From Dichotomocladium elegans (lineage: Eukaryota > Mucoromycota > Mucoromycetes > Mucorales > Lichtheimiaceae), in NCBI GenBank assembly GCA_025716815.1, contig JAIXMN010000004.1, positions 372,001-436,000 on the forward strand: 64,000 nucleotides of DNA. The letters are read 5' to 3'. The position numbers were made by a program, and so were the translations under genes. Below, piece by piece: positions 11,167 through 22,811 of this stretch. The notes under the pieces are model-generated. The model was given only the letters and a program-made list of their open reading frames with translations. It made no database searches and had not been told where the DNA came from. Numbering within the stretch: the first letter of the stretch is position 1; each line of letters opens with the position of its first letter.

Positions 11167-14025
11167 TGTTGTTCGCGCAGTTGGTATTGGGTCTCTTTAT
11201 TTAAATGTGTCAATCAAACAGTGGAAGAAGAAAGAAGGACGAGATGCGAGAGACTCAGTCCATGCAGATGCTTTTTAAAGATGGGTTGGGGGTGGGGGCA
11301 TGGTTGCTGATGATAGGGGGGACCCATACACTGGATTATGCAATCTGCTCCTCTCTTACGCACGCACGTCGCTCCATGTTAAGATGAAAAAAAAGAATAC
11401 TCACAGTTAGAGTAGAGCAGAGATGGGAGAGAAGTACACATCAAAAAGTGATGGATAAGAGTAATAGGAACAATCCAACCGGGCCACACGCCACCTTTTA
11501 TATAATAATGCGTAGGTTGCGCCTGATTTTTTTGTGGCAGATCAAGATTTATTTTTCACTGCAGGTATTTTCAACGGCCTACCGGGGAGGGCGGGTCTTC
11601 GGGGCGGCTGACTTGCCGCGTTACACGCACGGCTAAACATGTCCCTTGCTCTTCTGAATCTTACGAACATTGCGGAGTGGAGCCCTTACTCTGTCCCCCT
11701 CCCATCACCATCACATCGACCATCGTCCCCCAAAATCTTTGCGATGATGGTCTTGTAACCCTGGGCATATGATCGCTGTCCAGATTTCCATTGTTAGGTA
11801 GCTCGGGCGGAAATTTGCAGTCGATCCCACCGGATCATCATTAAAAGCACTCGCTTCTAACCCGTCGGATAAATGCAGAAGTCGCTCACGGCAAATTATT
11901 TACTAGCTCGCTTTGTCTATTATCCTTGATCACTTGCTACGGATTGTCCTCCGCTCCGTCGTCATTTTCGTTCGTTTTGGGGGGGTTGAAGGGATTTGGG
12001 GGCCGCCTTTGCTGCGCTCCAGGGCCGAGATATTTCAGCTTTCTTCGATTCTCTGTACTCAACAGTGTTCGAGCCACGTTTTGGCTAAAAAAAAAATAGG
12101 TGGAAATGGGACTCGGCCGCCGAGGCTCTACCACGGCTGCTGATTGGCTGGTTTTGCGAATTTTCCGCCAAGAGTGAGCTCTCCCCCCCAATTTGTAGGC
12201 ACTTTATTTGCCACGTTTTGGTAGCCATCATTAATAATCCTCGTTTCACCGTATTTTAAATGGCAAGATTCAGATTAGCACAAAGCATTGCGCATTAGTC
12301 ATCGACTCAGCTTTAGAAGAAAAATAAGTGGCTGCATCTACCCTCGCTCTTTCTTTTCGATCAGATCAAACGTTTCCCCGATGGGCAGTAAATGTTGTTC
12401 CGCTCATCGGGTAGACCATCCATCACGTATAACAACCCTCTTCCATATGGCTGTTCGTTATTCCATATTTCCGCCTTTCTCTGATCTTTTGATTTTCTAT
12501 CTATGCAGAGATCTTCCCCTTCTTTCACCTCTGTAAAACAAGGAGAAACCATGTCGACATCCACTGTGTACTTATTGACAGCATTTCTTGATCCGCGCTG
12601 AATTTCATTCGGTACCGGCACCGGTCGTTACGCAGTTCTTCGGTCCTTAATTCTGCCGGGGGAAAAACCCACGCCAAGGATGGGATGTATTTATTTTCGC
12701 ACACGCAATAGGTACACACACGCACACACCCACACACACATATATATATACCCATTAATATATGCCATATACATCCATACATGGGATGGCAAAGAGGGAA
12801 TTTCTCCACAGCATATCAGGATGAGAAGCGAACGAAAAATCAAATGCGATTATTGAGTTATTGGGATATTTGTTTTCCCAATGCGATTGCACAATCCGGA
12901 ATAGCACGGATGATTGATTCACCCCAAAAATCCCTCACCCATTCCACCTTTCCTTTCCCCCCCCCAAAAAAAAAGACCCACGTTCACTTTTTTTTCTGCC
13001 CTGTGCTCCTGGTCGTGCTTTGCCATGAGATCAGCCATGCAGCCGACGCAATAAATTGGGTCGTTCCGACTTGCGGGCAAAACGATTTGGACTGATTCAC
13101 CCGATACCCAATTAGTGTATGAGTGTGTGCGTGTGTGAGAGATCAGCAAATCAACAAAGAGCCGCGTGATGATGATATTGCATGTGGCTGGTTCCATCTA
13201 TTTACCCTTTACCCACATGCGCACAATGCCAGTACCGAGCTACCCAGCACCAGTACCAGCAGCCCCAATGGATTGCGTTGACGTGTACATGGATATAAAT
13301 ATGGATGTGTGAACCCAGCTTGTTGGACGTTTTAAGACTTGTCTGTGACATTTTTTGATGATCATTTAACACTACTTGCCTTTTTTTTCCAGCATGTGTC
13401 ATATCACAGATGCACATGGGCTCTCCTCCATTTATACAACCGTTTAGAAAAGTCTTGAAACTCGAATGCAAAACAACTTGCATCACGCGCCATATAGGAT
13501 CGATACAGTACAACGGATCCATTGGGTGGCGTGCTCCCCAAATTGTATGAAAATACAATAATAATGACCAAAAAAAAAAAAGTGACATGATGGGATCTAA
13601 AAAAAAAAAAAAGAGACAGCTTCGAGCAGCCCACGTTAGCAAGCGAGTTCCAAAGTCAGAAAATTTGACAGGGGTATGCGTACATGTGTATGAAATGCGG
13701 TGTCTGTATACAAAGAATGCTTTTTTTAGTGCATGCATGCCTAGCGAGAAAAAAGAGGTCGAGCCGATTTACGAAATATGCTGATTGCCATATATGGTAA
13801 ACATCCTTGTTCTGTCCAACTTCGTCCGCGTTCTTGGAATAAATAGGTATGGATGACGTTTGAAACCATTGCAGATTCAAGAACAGCCTTTTTTTTAGGT
13901 GCGCGCCACCTCCCAAAAAAAAAAAGGCACCCAGGTTCTTTTTTTCCCATCATTTTACTGCATATTCACCTTTCCACGTATAAACACCGTACTACACATA
14001 CACATATATACACACACAGGTACCC
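11167..14025. other. 2.9-kb divergent intergenic region
   Basis: Lies between the 5' ends of the GATA-like gene (-) and the Sel1-repeat gene (+), so it should contain both promoters. It has poly-A/poly-T runs, CA/TG dinucleotide tracts near 12710-12750, a CCAAT-box-like motif (ATTGG near 12142) and no supportable ORF. Frames such as 13202-13738 (-) are accidental: phenylalanine/lysine-rich from homopolymers and unlike any family. Confidence 0.5.
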
Positions 14026-15632
14026 ATGGACATTCGGCCACAAGATCAACAACACTCACGCTCACGCTACGACACACCATTGCCACAACCGCCAATTTCA
14101 GGAACACCCTCGTCGCATCATATACACATGTCACCACAAACATCATCGCCACCACTACTGCCGCCACAGCAACCGCATCATAGCCCATACCAGCAGCAGC
14201 AGCAGCAGCAGCATCAGCAGCCACAACCAAAACACGAGGCTCTGTCTAGCCTGCCTGAATCACCCAAGACCCTAAGCTCGCGCAGCTCATCTTCGGTAGC
14301 AATCGACACGCCTGTGAATGAGCAGCTTCTTGATCATTCGCATCTAAAGCCCGGCACACAGGCCTCGCTACTATCCTATGCCCAGACAATCACCATGTAC
14401 CGCGAAAACGCAAAGAAGACGAACAACCCGGACATTCAATGTGACTTTGCAATCTTTTTAGTCGAGGCTGCAAAGCCCCTTGCCGAAGAGGATGATACCC
14501 GGCAAGAGTATCTCGGAGAGGCCGAGAAACTGCTCAAGCAACTCGGATCAAAAGGACATGCCGAATCCCAATACTACCTCGGTAATCTCTATGCCACCGG
14601 TCTTTTGAGCAAAAAGGCAGGTAAACCCGACTTTGATAAGGCATTCCCGCTTTTCGTGCAGGCCGCGAAACATAATCACCCAGACGCGTCGTATCGGTAA
14701 ATCGTAGTTTTCTCATGTAACACGAACAGTGCAATTTATCTTCATCTCCAACTTCTTTATACATACACACGTATATATATATATATATAGGACCGCAAAG
14801 TGCTACGAGGAGGGTTCAGGAACCCGAAAAGATAACGCAAAAGCACTCCAGTTTTACAAGTGAGTGAAGGAATCAACCGATAAATGGGGGAGATGGCTGT
14901 CGTGCCATGCGCACGTAATATGTGTAACTGTTTGTTGAGCTGACAGCACTTAGGAAAGCAGCCACTCAAAGCCATCCGGCCGCCATGTGCCGTCTCGGCA
15001 TGGCATATCTTCAAGGCGAACTCGGCCTGTCTGTGAATGTGCGCGAGAGTGTTAAATGGCTCGGCGCGGCAGTCGAGATCGCAACCCCCGAGTTTCCGCA
15101 GGCGGCATTCGAGCTGGCCCGGCTTTACGAAACTGGAGTGGAGAAGGTTGTGTTTGTTGATCATGCCTATGCCATCTCACTCTACAAGAAAGCTGCTGAG
15201 GAGCTTCTCCATGCTCCGTCGGCCTTTAAGCTCGGTGTCGTCTACGAGTACGGTCATCTCCAGTGCTCGCCCGACCCCGCACTATCTATCCATTATTATA
15301 CCATTGCAGCCCAACAGGGCCATCGCGACGCCTGCTTTGCTCTCACGGCATGGTACCTCGTAGGCTCACCGAACATTCTCCCGCAATCGGACGAGCAAGC
15401 CTATGTTTGGGCGCGGAGGGCGGCGGAGATGGAGCTGCCCAAGGCGGAGTATGCAGTCGGCTACTTCACAGAATCGGGCATTGGGACACCGAAGAATCCG
15501 CAGGAGGCTATGATCTGGTACAAGCGCGCAGCACAACATGGTGATAAACGTGCCATTCAACGGCTGCAAGGGAAAGTGGATGGCGACAGAACTTCGAAGA
15601 AGAAAAATGGGGATGACTGCTCTATTATGTAA
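14026..15632 (+). CDS. Chs4/Skt5-type Sel1-repeat protein with CaaX box
   Basis: Exons 14026-14696, 14791-14859 and 14954-15632 encode 472 aa. A Pro/Gln-rich, probably disordered N-terminus (about 75 residues with a run of seven Gln) precedes tandem Sel1-like repeats, recognisable by motifs such as GHAESQYYLGNLYATGLLSKKAG, AKCYEEGSGTRKDNAKAL, CRLGMAYLQGELGL and AEYAVGYFTESGIGTPKNPQEA. The protein ends in Cys-Ser-Ile-Met, a CaaX prenylation box, after a lysine-rich linker. This matches fungal Skt5/Chs4 chitin-synthase activators, which are prenylated and recruit chitin synthase to septa and bud necks. The second intron must use the acceptor CACTTAG, because the upstream CAG would give an immediate stop. 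Membrane association through the lipid anchor is inferred. Confidence 0.85.
14772..14789 (+). repeat. (TA)n tract in the first intron of the Sel1-repeat gene
   Basis: An alternating TA run directly abuts the acceptor AG at 14789-14790, so it replaces the usual polypyrimidine tract. Confidence 0.8.
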
Positions 15633-15930
15633 TAGGAGCATGGAAGAGATAGAAAATACCTTGACCTTTAAAATACACCAATCGACCATCACCATTTAAG
15701 ATGGGCCAGGAAAATGTGCCCTCTGGATACATTCAAGGAGTGTGCAGGGAGGCAAGGCGTTTGTTCGAGAGAGAGAGAGAGAAAGCAAGGGGAGGGGGGT
15801 TTGGTAGAATATCTGTCTCAAAATGTCGGAGCCAAGCACATGGAGATTAATATTTTAAATCTCTCTTCCGCTTCGCCCCCCACCCCCACGCCTTCCCTTT
15901 CCCAACCCTTTATCTCTTCCAAATGATACC

Positions 15931-18900
15931 ATGAGGGAGGCGCTGTTTTCACAGTTTAGCTTCCATCTATTGCCCTCGTCTGACCACCTTCTTCCGTTGC
16001 AAACGATTAGCCAGCGAATACAAGGCATTTGGTATTCGCTCACATGGCCAGTCATAAAACGTATCCTCAAAGCAGATCTGGCAGTCACCATCGTGTTCAG
16101 CTTGCTCCTCGTTGATCCAATCCGGAAGCAGACAGAAGTCAGCATTGTGCTTGCGCAGGTTGCGGTCGAATTCATCCATCCTGCAAAGTCTTACGGCGCA
16201 GTCTGTGAGGTAATTCTAGAGAAACATCACCAATCTTCTTTGGGTAGGGTTCTCACACACGACCATACTAGGATATCGCATTCGGGGCGGTGATGTGTAC
16301 GGTCTCGACAGCCTGGTCGCTGCTAGGCATCTATATTGCCGTACTAGTAAGAGACGACAACGTCAATCTCGGACAAACTCAGCCAAAAGCCTCGGCGGTT
16401 CTCGCTTGTTTCTTGTTCGTCGGCGCATTCTGCCTAAATTTTCTGCGTGCAAAGGTCGATCAAGCCAATTTGGGTGGTAATTTATCATCTTTTTATTTTC
16501 TGCGTGCGTGCGTGCGTGCGTGCGTAGCCTTCTACCCCAAGGGCTCCCCGGGGAGAAGGCAATGCTCTCCGCGCTATCGTCCCCTGAAGATCTCTTTTTC
16601 CTGCTAAAGAAGATTTGGATCTAACTATCAATGTAAAGGGATGCTTTCTGCAACCATTCTTGTTCTCAGCATAACGGCCGCTGTTCGAAATCAAACGTGG
16701 GAGTCACGGGTGGTGGTACGTTTCGCTTTTGCCTGATTTTGGATAAACCTTTTTACCCAGCGGATGATGTTTTAAGCTTGCAGATTATGTTCCTACTATG
16801 GTCGGATTTGCAGTGTCGTTCATTGTATGCGTAACCATTTGGCCGGAGAACTCAACACGACTGTACGTGCAGCAGCTTATTGAAACGCTCGAGAAATTTG
16901 ATGGTATTGCTGGACGCCAAGTCGCGGGATTCGTTCACAATAATAGACGGGGACACTCCGTCTACCCCTCTCAGTCAACGACCGAACAGCCTCCTGTGGT
17001 ACATCAAACGGTTGAGGGACTTATGACCAACCTAGTCGACAGAAAACGCGTTGTCCGGCGTGAGGCGTCAGCGAATGTGATCGCACCGCGTGACGTGAGC
17101 GAGATGACCCGCATTATGAAGAAAATGCGAGTTCCGCTCCAGGGCCTTGCCCTAAGTAGGGCTATCGAGAATAACATGCGCAAGGAACGTATGCGGCGCA
17201 GTGTCGCAAAACGCCTTCGAAATTTTGCAACCTCTGATTGCCTCGATCCTATCCGGCACCCGGACGATACGTGTTATCATAGTGATCACAGCTTTTCCTC
17301 TTTAGAAACCAGCAGCAACACTAACCCACACTGGTCTGACAATGACGGAGACGACGACGACGATGATGATGATCACAACGTCTGCGAATCCTCTAGTGAT
17401 CAAAACCATAGTGATAGTGCTACTAGTGTTAACAACGAAAGCACGGTCAGCGAACAAGACAGTGACAGCTGTAGCAACGCCAATACAGATCCCCACACAC
17501 ATGACGACATGGACACAAACAAGAACAGCAATGATCCACGGCAGACTGGCAAGGGCCGCTCGACCATCGCAGAACAACAGGCAGCGTCTGCTCCTTCCCG
17601 GACGCCCTCCCAAGCCCATCACGTGACAATTTCGGTGCCCGAACATACAGGCAGGCACCATTGGCGAAAAGAGTATGATGATATCATGGATAGCGTTCAA
17701 CCACATTACAGGGACCTTGCCCAAGCCTGCTCGACAGCAGTTCGGGAGTGCATCCGGCGCCTTGAGAGAATACAAAAGATTGATCGACGATTTCAAGGCA
17801 AGCCATGCTTCTACCGCCTGTTTATCCGCACACGTCATCTGGACACGTATGACTCCAAGGTGGATCCGTCTATTGCGCTCTTGACAGCTATTGGGAACTT
17901 TGACGCCTGTCGCCTCCGCAGTCTCGACCAATTGTTCCACCACGGGTATCCGCGTCGTATCCTTTTTATGCTTCTTCATTTTCAATTCCATCTCCGTAAC
18001 TATGCCGAGCGCGTGTACACGCTGACGTCGTTTATTTATGAGATGGAACAGGCACGAACGAAGCGTCGTCTGTGGTTACCACACCTATCGCTCTCGCAGT
18101 GGTTCCGGCGCAAGCATCTACTTGATGAGATTGGCATCGATCCACCCCATACGGTCCTCGACGAATACGGAGTTGAGTCTGGCGGTGGCCTGCAGCGTAC
18201 CCTATCCCGACGCGCCACCGCGATTCTGCTCGATGAGCACCCGTGCGGCAAATTTCACACCCCGTCCCGAGGTCGTCTCCGCCACAAGAAGTCCAAGCTC
18301 GCGGGGGATGCTGAGCAAAAGCCCCGACTTGATCCGGCGATGATGTACCACGATCCTGACGTTGCCTATCCCTCCACACGTATCCAATGGGCATTCTTCA
18401 GATGTTGGGGGTTTCTGAGAAAATATCTGTATACAGCGGACACAAGCTATGCACTTCGAGCATGCGTGGCCGTGATGTTGCTGACATTGCCGGCGTTCAT
18501 CGAAGATTCGATTGATTGGTACAACGATGTGCGTGGTCAATGGGCAGCGGTGGTCGCGTTGGTCTGGATGGGACCCTCGGTCGGTAGCAACTTTTTTGGG
18601 TAAAATGAGACAAGGCGGGGCTCCGAACGGGAAAGGAATGGAAATATCGACTGACCCGTTGCGTGAGCTGCATAGGCTGATGGTCCGTACGGTCGGTACC
18701 TTCATTGGCACTTTATGCTCTATTTTGATCTGGGAAATTAGCAGGACAAATCACGCGGCTATGGTGATCCTCGTATTTGTCATTAATTTACCGTGGTGGC
18801 ATCTCTACTTGAACGGTAAATTTTGGAAAGCTACGGGCCAGTTCTCTTTGATTACCACGTCAATCAGTAAGCAATCTCGGGCGATGGGAAATTGATACTT

Positions 18901-19878
18901 GAACTTTGCGACTTATTCATTTCGGGTGATAAAATAAGTTGTTGGGTATGCATATCATTACAAAATGGCAGGACGAGAGATATCAGTCTATAGAGTAGCG
19001 CAAGAGGCAAGTTAAAGAGAGGGGAGGGAGCAGGTGCTATATGGAAGTAACAGATCTTTAGAGAATGGTTGCTGTTATTGTCGGTGTCGTGACAGCACTT
19101 CTTGTCAGCGTTTTTCCATATCCACGCACAGGTCGCGTCGAGCTCCGGCACCGGATTGCCAAAACATTGGGCGACACCGCGGCGTTGTATTCTTCGTTCC
19201 TTGCTCTCCTGCTAAAAAACGGACAGCGAGACGAGCTTGTCCGCATGCGAAGCCGCAAGGTGTTTCGGCAGGTCGCGTCTGATATTCGGACGCAGGTAAA
19301 GGGCGAACGCGTGCTTCTCGAGCAAAGTCGTTTTGAACCTGCATTACGCGGCGTGTTTCAGGAACACAAGTATCTCCAGATCCTTCAGACGTTGGAAAAC
19401 ATAGTCAACCTGATGATCGACATGGAGAATTCACTGGAGAAGATTCACGAGCATTGGAGGATTTCGCTTGTCCGAGCCACGTGGAAGGAGCGCAAGGATG
19501 CTGTGAGTTGTTGCAACCCCCAATGGATTTGTATGTATATATTTAAGATCTCTTTCTCTCTCTCTCGCTCTTGTGGTTTGCGAATAGATTGCATCCTTTT
19601 TGACGGCCCTCCATCTCGGAGCTAATGCCCTGTCAAACAAATCACCTCTTCCGCCTTACGTGCTCCGGCCCACCCGGGCTCGTAGAAACTTAACCAATAA
19701 GGCGCGAACGATACCCAACTTAATCGTCGAGCGGCTGGCCGATCCAGAATATACGTACTATAGCGCATACCTCATGAGCTCTGAGCAACTGGCCGTCGAG
19801 ATTGAGTTTTTGATATCAACCATCCGAGACCTTGTTGGACCCGATAGCGTGAGCGTGTGGCTCGATTCCAAGCATTGA
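15931..19878 (+). CDS. FUSC/DUF2421-family multispanning membrane protein
   Basis: Eight exons (15931-16209, 16272-16476, 16639-16715, about 16777-18599, 18676-18866, 18939-19006, 19062-19502, 19588-19878) sum to 1124 aa. Two blocks of about six hydrophobic helices flank a long hydrophilic centre, the layout of fungal 'aromatic acid exporter/fusaric acid resistance-like' proteins with DUF2421. The first block includes VEFIHPAKSYGAV, CTVSTAWSLLGIYIAVLVRD and KVDQANLGG. The centre carries an eight-Asp run and Ser/Asn-rich sequence near residue 380-440. The second block includes WMGPSVGSNFFGLMVRTVGT and FPYPRTGRVELR, followed by a coiled soluble tail. Transport of organic anions or aromatic acids is suggested by the family, not proven. 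The third intron acceptor (16776 or 16783) is the least certain, and intron 19007-19061 uses a GC donor. Confidence 0.82.
16501..16525 (+). repeat. (TGCG)6 tetranucleotide repeat within an intron
   Basis: Six TGCG units lie 24 bases into the longest inferred intron of the window (16477-16638, 162 bp) in the FUSC/DUF2421 gene. The frame through it stays open, so retention of the intron would not stop translation until about 16605. Confidence 0.85.
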
Positions 19879-21731
19879 TCTGCGCCTTGTATCACTATTC
19901 CTCTCGGTTTTATGTTTGTTTCTGCTAATCGTAAAAGGTTTCAATATACAGTGTTTTTCAGTCAACCACCCACCCGTCATTCGACATAGACAACTCTTGT
20001 ATATTCAGTGGTTCCACATAACTCATTCGGATTTTTTTTTTCACATCGCCTCTTGATCCGCTTACTGCACTGACCGAACCATTCAAGTGCACCGAGTAGT
20101 ATGCATGCAGATCAATCCCGTCTAACGAAGCTTTCAGCACCCCTTTCCGGGCATGAATATGATAACAACCAAAAGTGGGGAGGAGGAGGAGAAGAGGGAG
20201 TGACACGTCCTGCAAGGCTGAGCTCTGCATGAAAAAAAAACATTAGAGTTGCTACGCATGCAGAGAAAGAGAGAGAAGGCCATACCTGACGTCATTGTTG
20301 TTATTCCTCATGATGCCATGTCGTTTCGCGCCTTCCCCCCCCCAACGGTGTATGGTTCATCATTCAGCAGCAGCAGCAGCAACCACTCTTCTACCCTATG
20401 CAATATGTGCTTCACCTTGCAAAAACTCACAATCTATTCATCCCTCTATGCATGCTTGTTCAAGCAGGGGGTGAGGAAAGGAAGGATATAATAACCAAGT
20501 CCAAGCTCAACCAGGATTTAGTTGTTGATGCGGTTGGTTTGCGTTCTATTCAGCCCCTCCGGGAATACACTATCACCTCCTCCTCCTCCCACGAGGCTTT
20601 GTTGAGTCCCTTTAAAACGCCTTTTTTGCCCCTCAACCCCTCCCCCCAAAACGATATCTGTCATTGTCAGACCCAAAGATGACCTTTTTTTTCTACCAAT
20701 AGGAATCAAGAATTAATTCGCTCTTTTTTTTGGTTGGTTGGTTGGGAAGAGGTAGTCCTAGAAGGATGGGCATACAAATATTTATGCATCCATTTCGGCT
20801 TACGTATTCCCTTCGCCCGCCTCTACATAACCCCACATCTCCCCTTTTTCCTCCCCCACCCCCATCACCACCCCGGGCGAGCTCGGGAGTGGAGTCCTTT
20901 AGATCAAAACGGATGGCCACATTTGATGCTGATCACCCTTTTTTTTCCCCCAGCTTCACATGTCATTCACGGGTGGGGGGGGGGAGAGGGGAGGCGAGAG
21001 AAAGGTCACCCATTGAGGGCATTACTCCAGGATTTTTTTCCTTATTAGGATCGATGGAACCAATCAGCAACTTGATATATTAAAGATCAATGCATATTGA
21101 TCAATGCATCTGGGTCGTTTATTCGGATATGAAAAAGCGTAAACGGTAGAACGAATGGATATATATATATATATATGCGTGTGTATACAAGTGCACAAAT
21201 GTCATTACATCTGGTCTTTCTTTACGCTGGCTACTGTGATCGATCCAGGATTCAATGTTAAACAGGACAGGAAGACAAGTTTTAAAACAATCATTGGCTA
21301 CTCTCTTCATAATTGTTTGACCAGCGGAATACCGTAATGTACTGGACATGATTGTCCGTGTGTTCAGTGTACACCGCTAAGCTAGCTTCATATCTGTATT
21401 CAGATAGGTAGTAACATAAGAGTAATCCAAACTTATGCTCGATTCCCGGCACACATATAGAACCTTTTGTTAATCCACAATCTGATTGCATTGTCGGCAG
21501 AGGTATAAACAATCTTTATTTCGCGAAAAAGAAAAATACGGGAAAGGCCTGCTATTTTTGTAAACTCTGCTGCTTTTTCTTTCCCGCAAATTTTTTTTTT
21601 AAATTTCGGGTTGTGGTATTGTTATGTGGTTATACACCCAAGATAAATGGGAGGAGGAGAAGGAGGAGTGGTGTCTCCGGGGATGATGTTAATAGGATAA
21701 TGTACTGTGCCTTGATGGATATTGTATACTC
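19879..21731. other. Convergent intergenic region, no gene recognised
   Basis: Space between the 3' ends of the FUSC gene (+) and the acidic-protein gene (-). It contains G/C-run-rich stretches (20335-20345, 20841-20880, 20975-20990) and a (TA)10 run at about 21157-21176. No coding or RNA gene signal seen. Confidence 0.5.
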
Positions 21732-22811
21732 TTAACCGCAGTTCATCGCAGGGATACGTGGCGAACTGGATAGAGATCTTGAGAACTTGGCGAGGCTGAC
21801 TTCGGTGGTTGGGCGTCCCATGTTGGCATCCAATGAAGAGCGACGTCGTTTCTGAATAAGTGGATCATCACCCGTATTGTCATCATCACATTGCTTGTGC
21901 TTTCGGCCTGGGATAGAAGGTAATGTCATGGCATTGGGATCCTTTGAGATGCAACAGTTACGCTTTGGAGTATGCGTGTCATCGTGAGTATCATCATCGG
22001 CGCGGGAACGCTTTCGGGACACAGTGGCTTCTCCGATTGGTAGCAGCGCTACCGCTGTTGTTGTTGAGGGTATCTCTTGCAACGACGTGTCAGCAGGGGA
22101 ACTTGCGGGTATGCTTGTAGAACTAGTAGTAGATGATGGAGATCCCGGAAGGAATGCGACGCCAGAGTGCGCGAGGGTTGTGCTCGGTAATGGTGACATG
22201 GTAAGTATTGCAGAAGGCACTTCAGGCATGGACTCTGCCACTGGGGCAGGAGCAGGTGACGGCGATACTCGGGGCTCAAAGTGATCACTGACAAGGACAT
22301 CTTGTAAGTCCTCAAGAATATCGGGTGGAAGAGGTATGTGTGATAGTAGACCGATGCTGAAGACGGCAGTTTCTTCTTCGGTTCCCTCGAAGGATGGCAT
22401 ATCCCAGGTGCGGAAGGTACTGGTAACCGCAGCAGCGTTTGGTTGTTCTTCTGCGGCGACAGGGGCTAGTTGACCATTACCTTCATGTTCATAGTCAACA
22501 ACATCATCATCTTCTTCCTCTTGTTGTTGTTCATAGACATCTGGATCATCTTCATCTTCAACATCATCTGCAGGTGTGTAGTCCTCGTCGTCGGGGTCGT
22601 CTTCCTCATCAAAGTGAGCAGTTGCCAAACAGAGTGGCAATACCTCTTCTTCCTCGCGATCGGGATCTGTAGTGTCTTCGTCGTCCCACTCAGCGTCAGG
22701 AAGAACGATGGGATGTTCATTAGCAGTGGCATCGTCCTTAGCATATTGTTCAATTAAGTGCTCGGCAGCCACGTGATACATTCTAATAAGGCTTCCTCTA
22801 TAAGTAATCAT
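21732..22811 (-). CDS. Hypothetical acidic protein with C-terminal basic patches
   Basis: Single-exon 359-aa frame beginning MITYRGSLIRMYHVAAEHLIEQY. I do not recognise the family. After about 25 ordinary residues comes a very acidic segment (about residues 38-115, with EDDPDDEDYTPADDVEDEDDP-like runs and QQQEEEDDD), then a Ser/Thr/Pro/Ala-rich region, then basic clusters (SRKRSRADDD, TPKRNCC, QKRRRSS) that look like nuclear localisation signals. The frame extends upstream to 23042, but that part has UTR-like phenylalanine/lysine-rich composition, so I chose the Met at 22811. Codon use is even and the opposite strand has no competing gene. It could be a nuclear, chromatin- or transcription-associated protein; this is inference from composition. 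Confidence 0.6.
   Translation of the reverse strand: MITYRGSLIRMYHVAAEHLIEQYAKDDATANEHPIVLPDAEWDDEDTTDPDREEEEVLPLCLATAHFDEEDDPDDEDYTPADDVEDEDDPDVYEQQQEEEDDDVVDYEHEGNGQLAPVAAEEQPNAAAVTSTFRTWDMPSFEGTEEETAVFSIGLLSHIPLPPDILEDLQDVLVSDHFEPRVSPSPAPAPVAESMPEVPSAILTMSPLPSTTLAHSGVAFLPGSPSSTTSSTSIPASSPADTSLQEIPSTTTAVALLPIGEATVSRKRSRADDDTHDDTHTPKRNCCISKDPNAMTLPSIPGRKHKQCDDDNTGDDPLIQKRRRSSLDANMGRPTTEVSLAKFSRSLSSSPRIPAMNCG

Noticed and set aside
13202..13738. 178-codon minus-strand frame in the large divergent gap
   Set aside because: Phenylalanine runs come from A-homopolymers, and nothing in it looks conserved.
16477..16638. Retained coding reading through the TGCG repeat in the FUSC gene
   Set aside because: Removing it joins ANLGG to MLSATILVLS as in the family; reading through reaches a stop near 16605.
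17302..17991. 229-codon minus-strand frame inside the FUSC gene
   Set aside because: It is the antisense shadow of the hydrophilic centre (Asp/Asn runs read as Val/Ile runs) of a well-supported gene.
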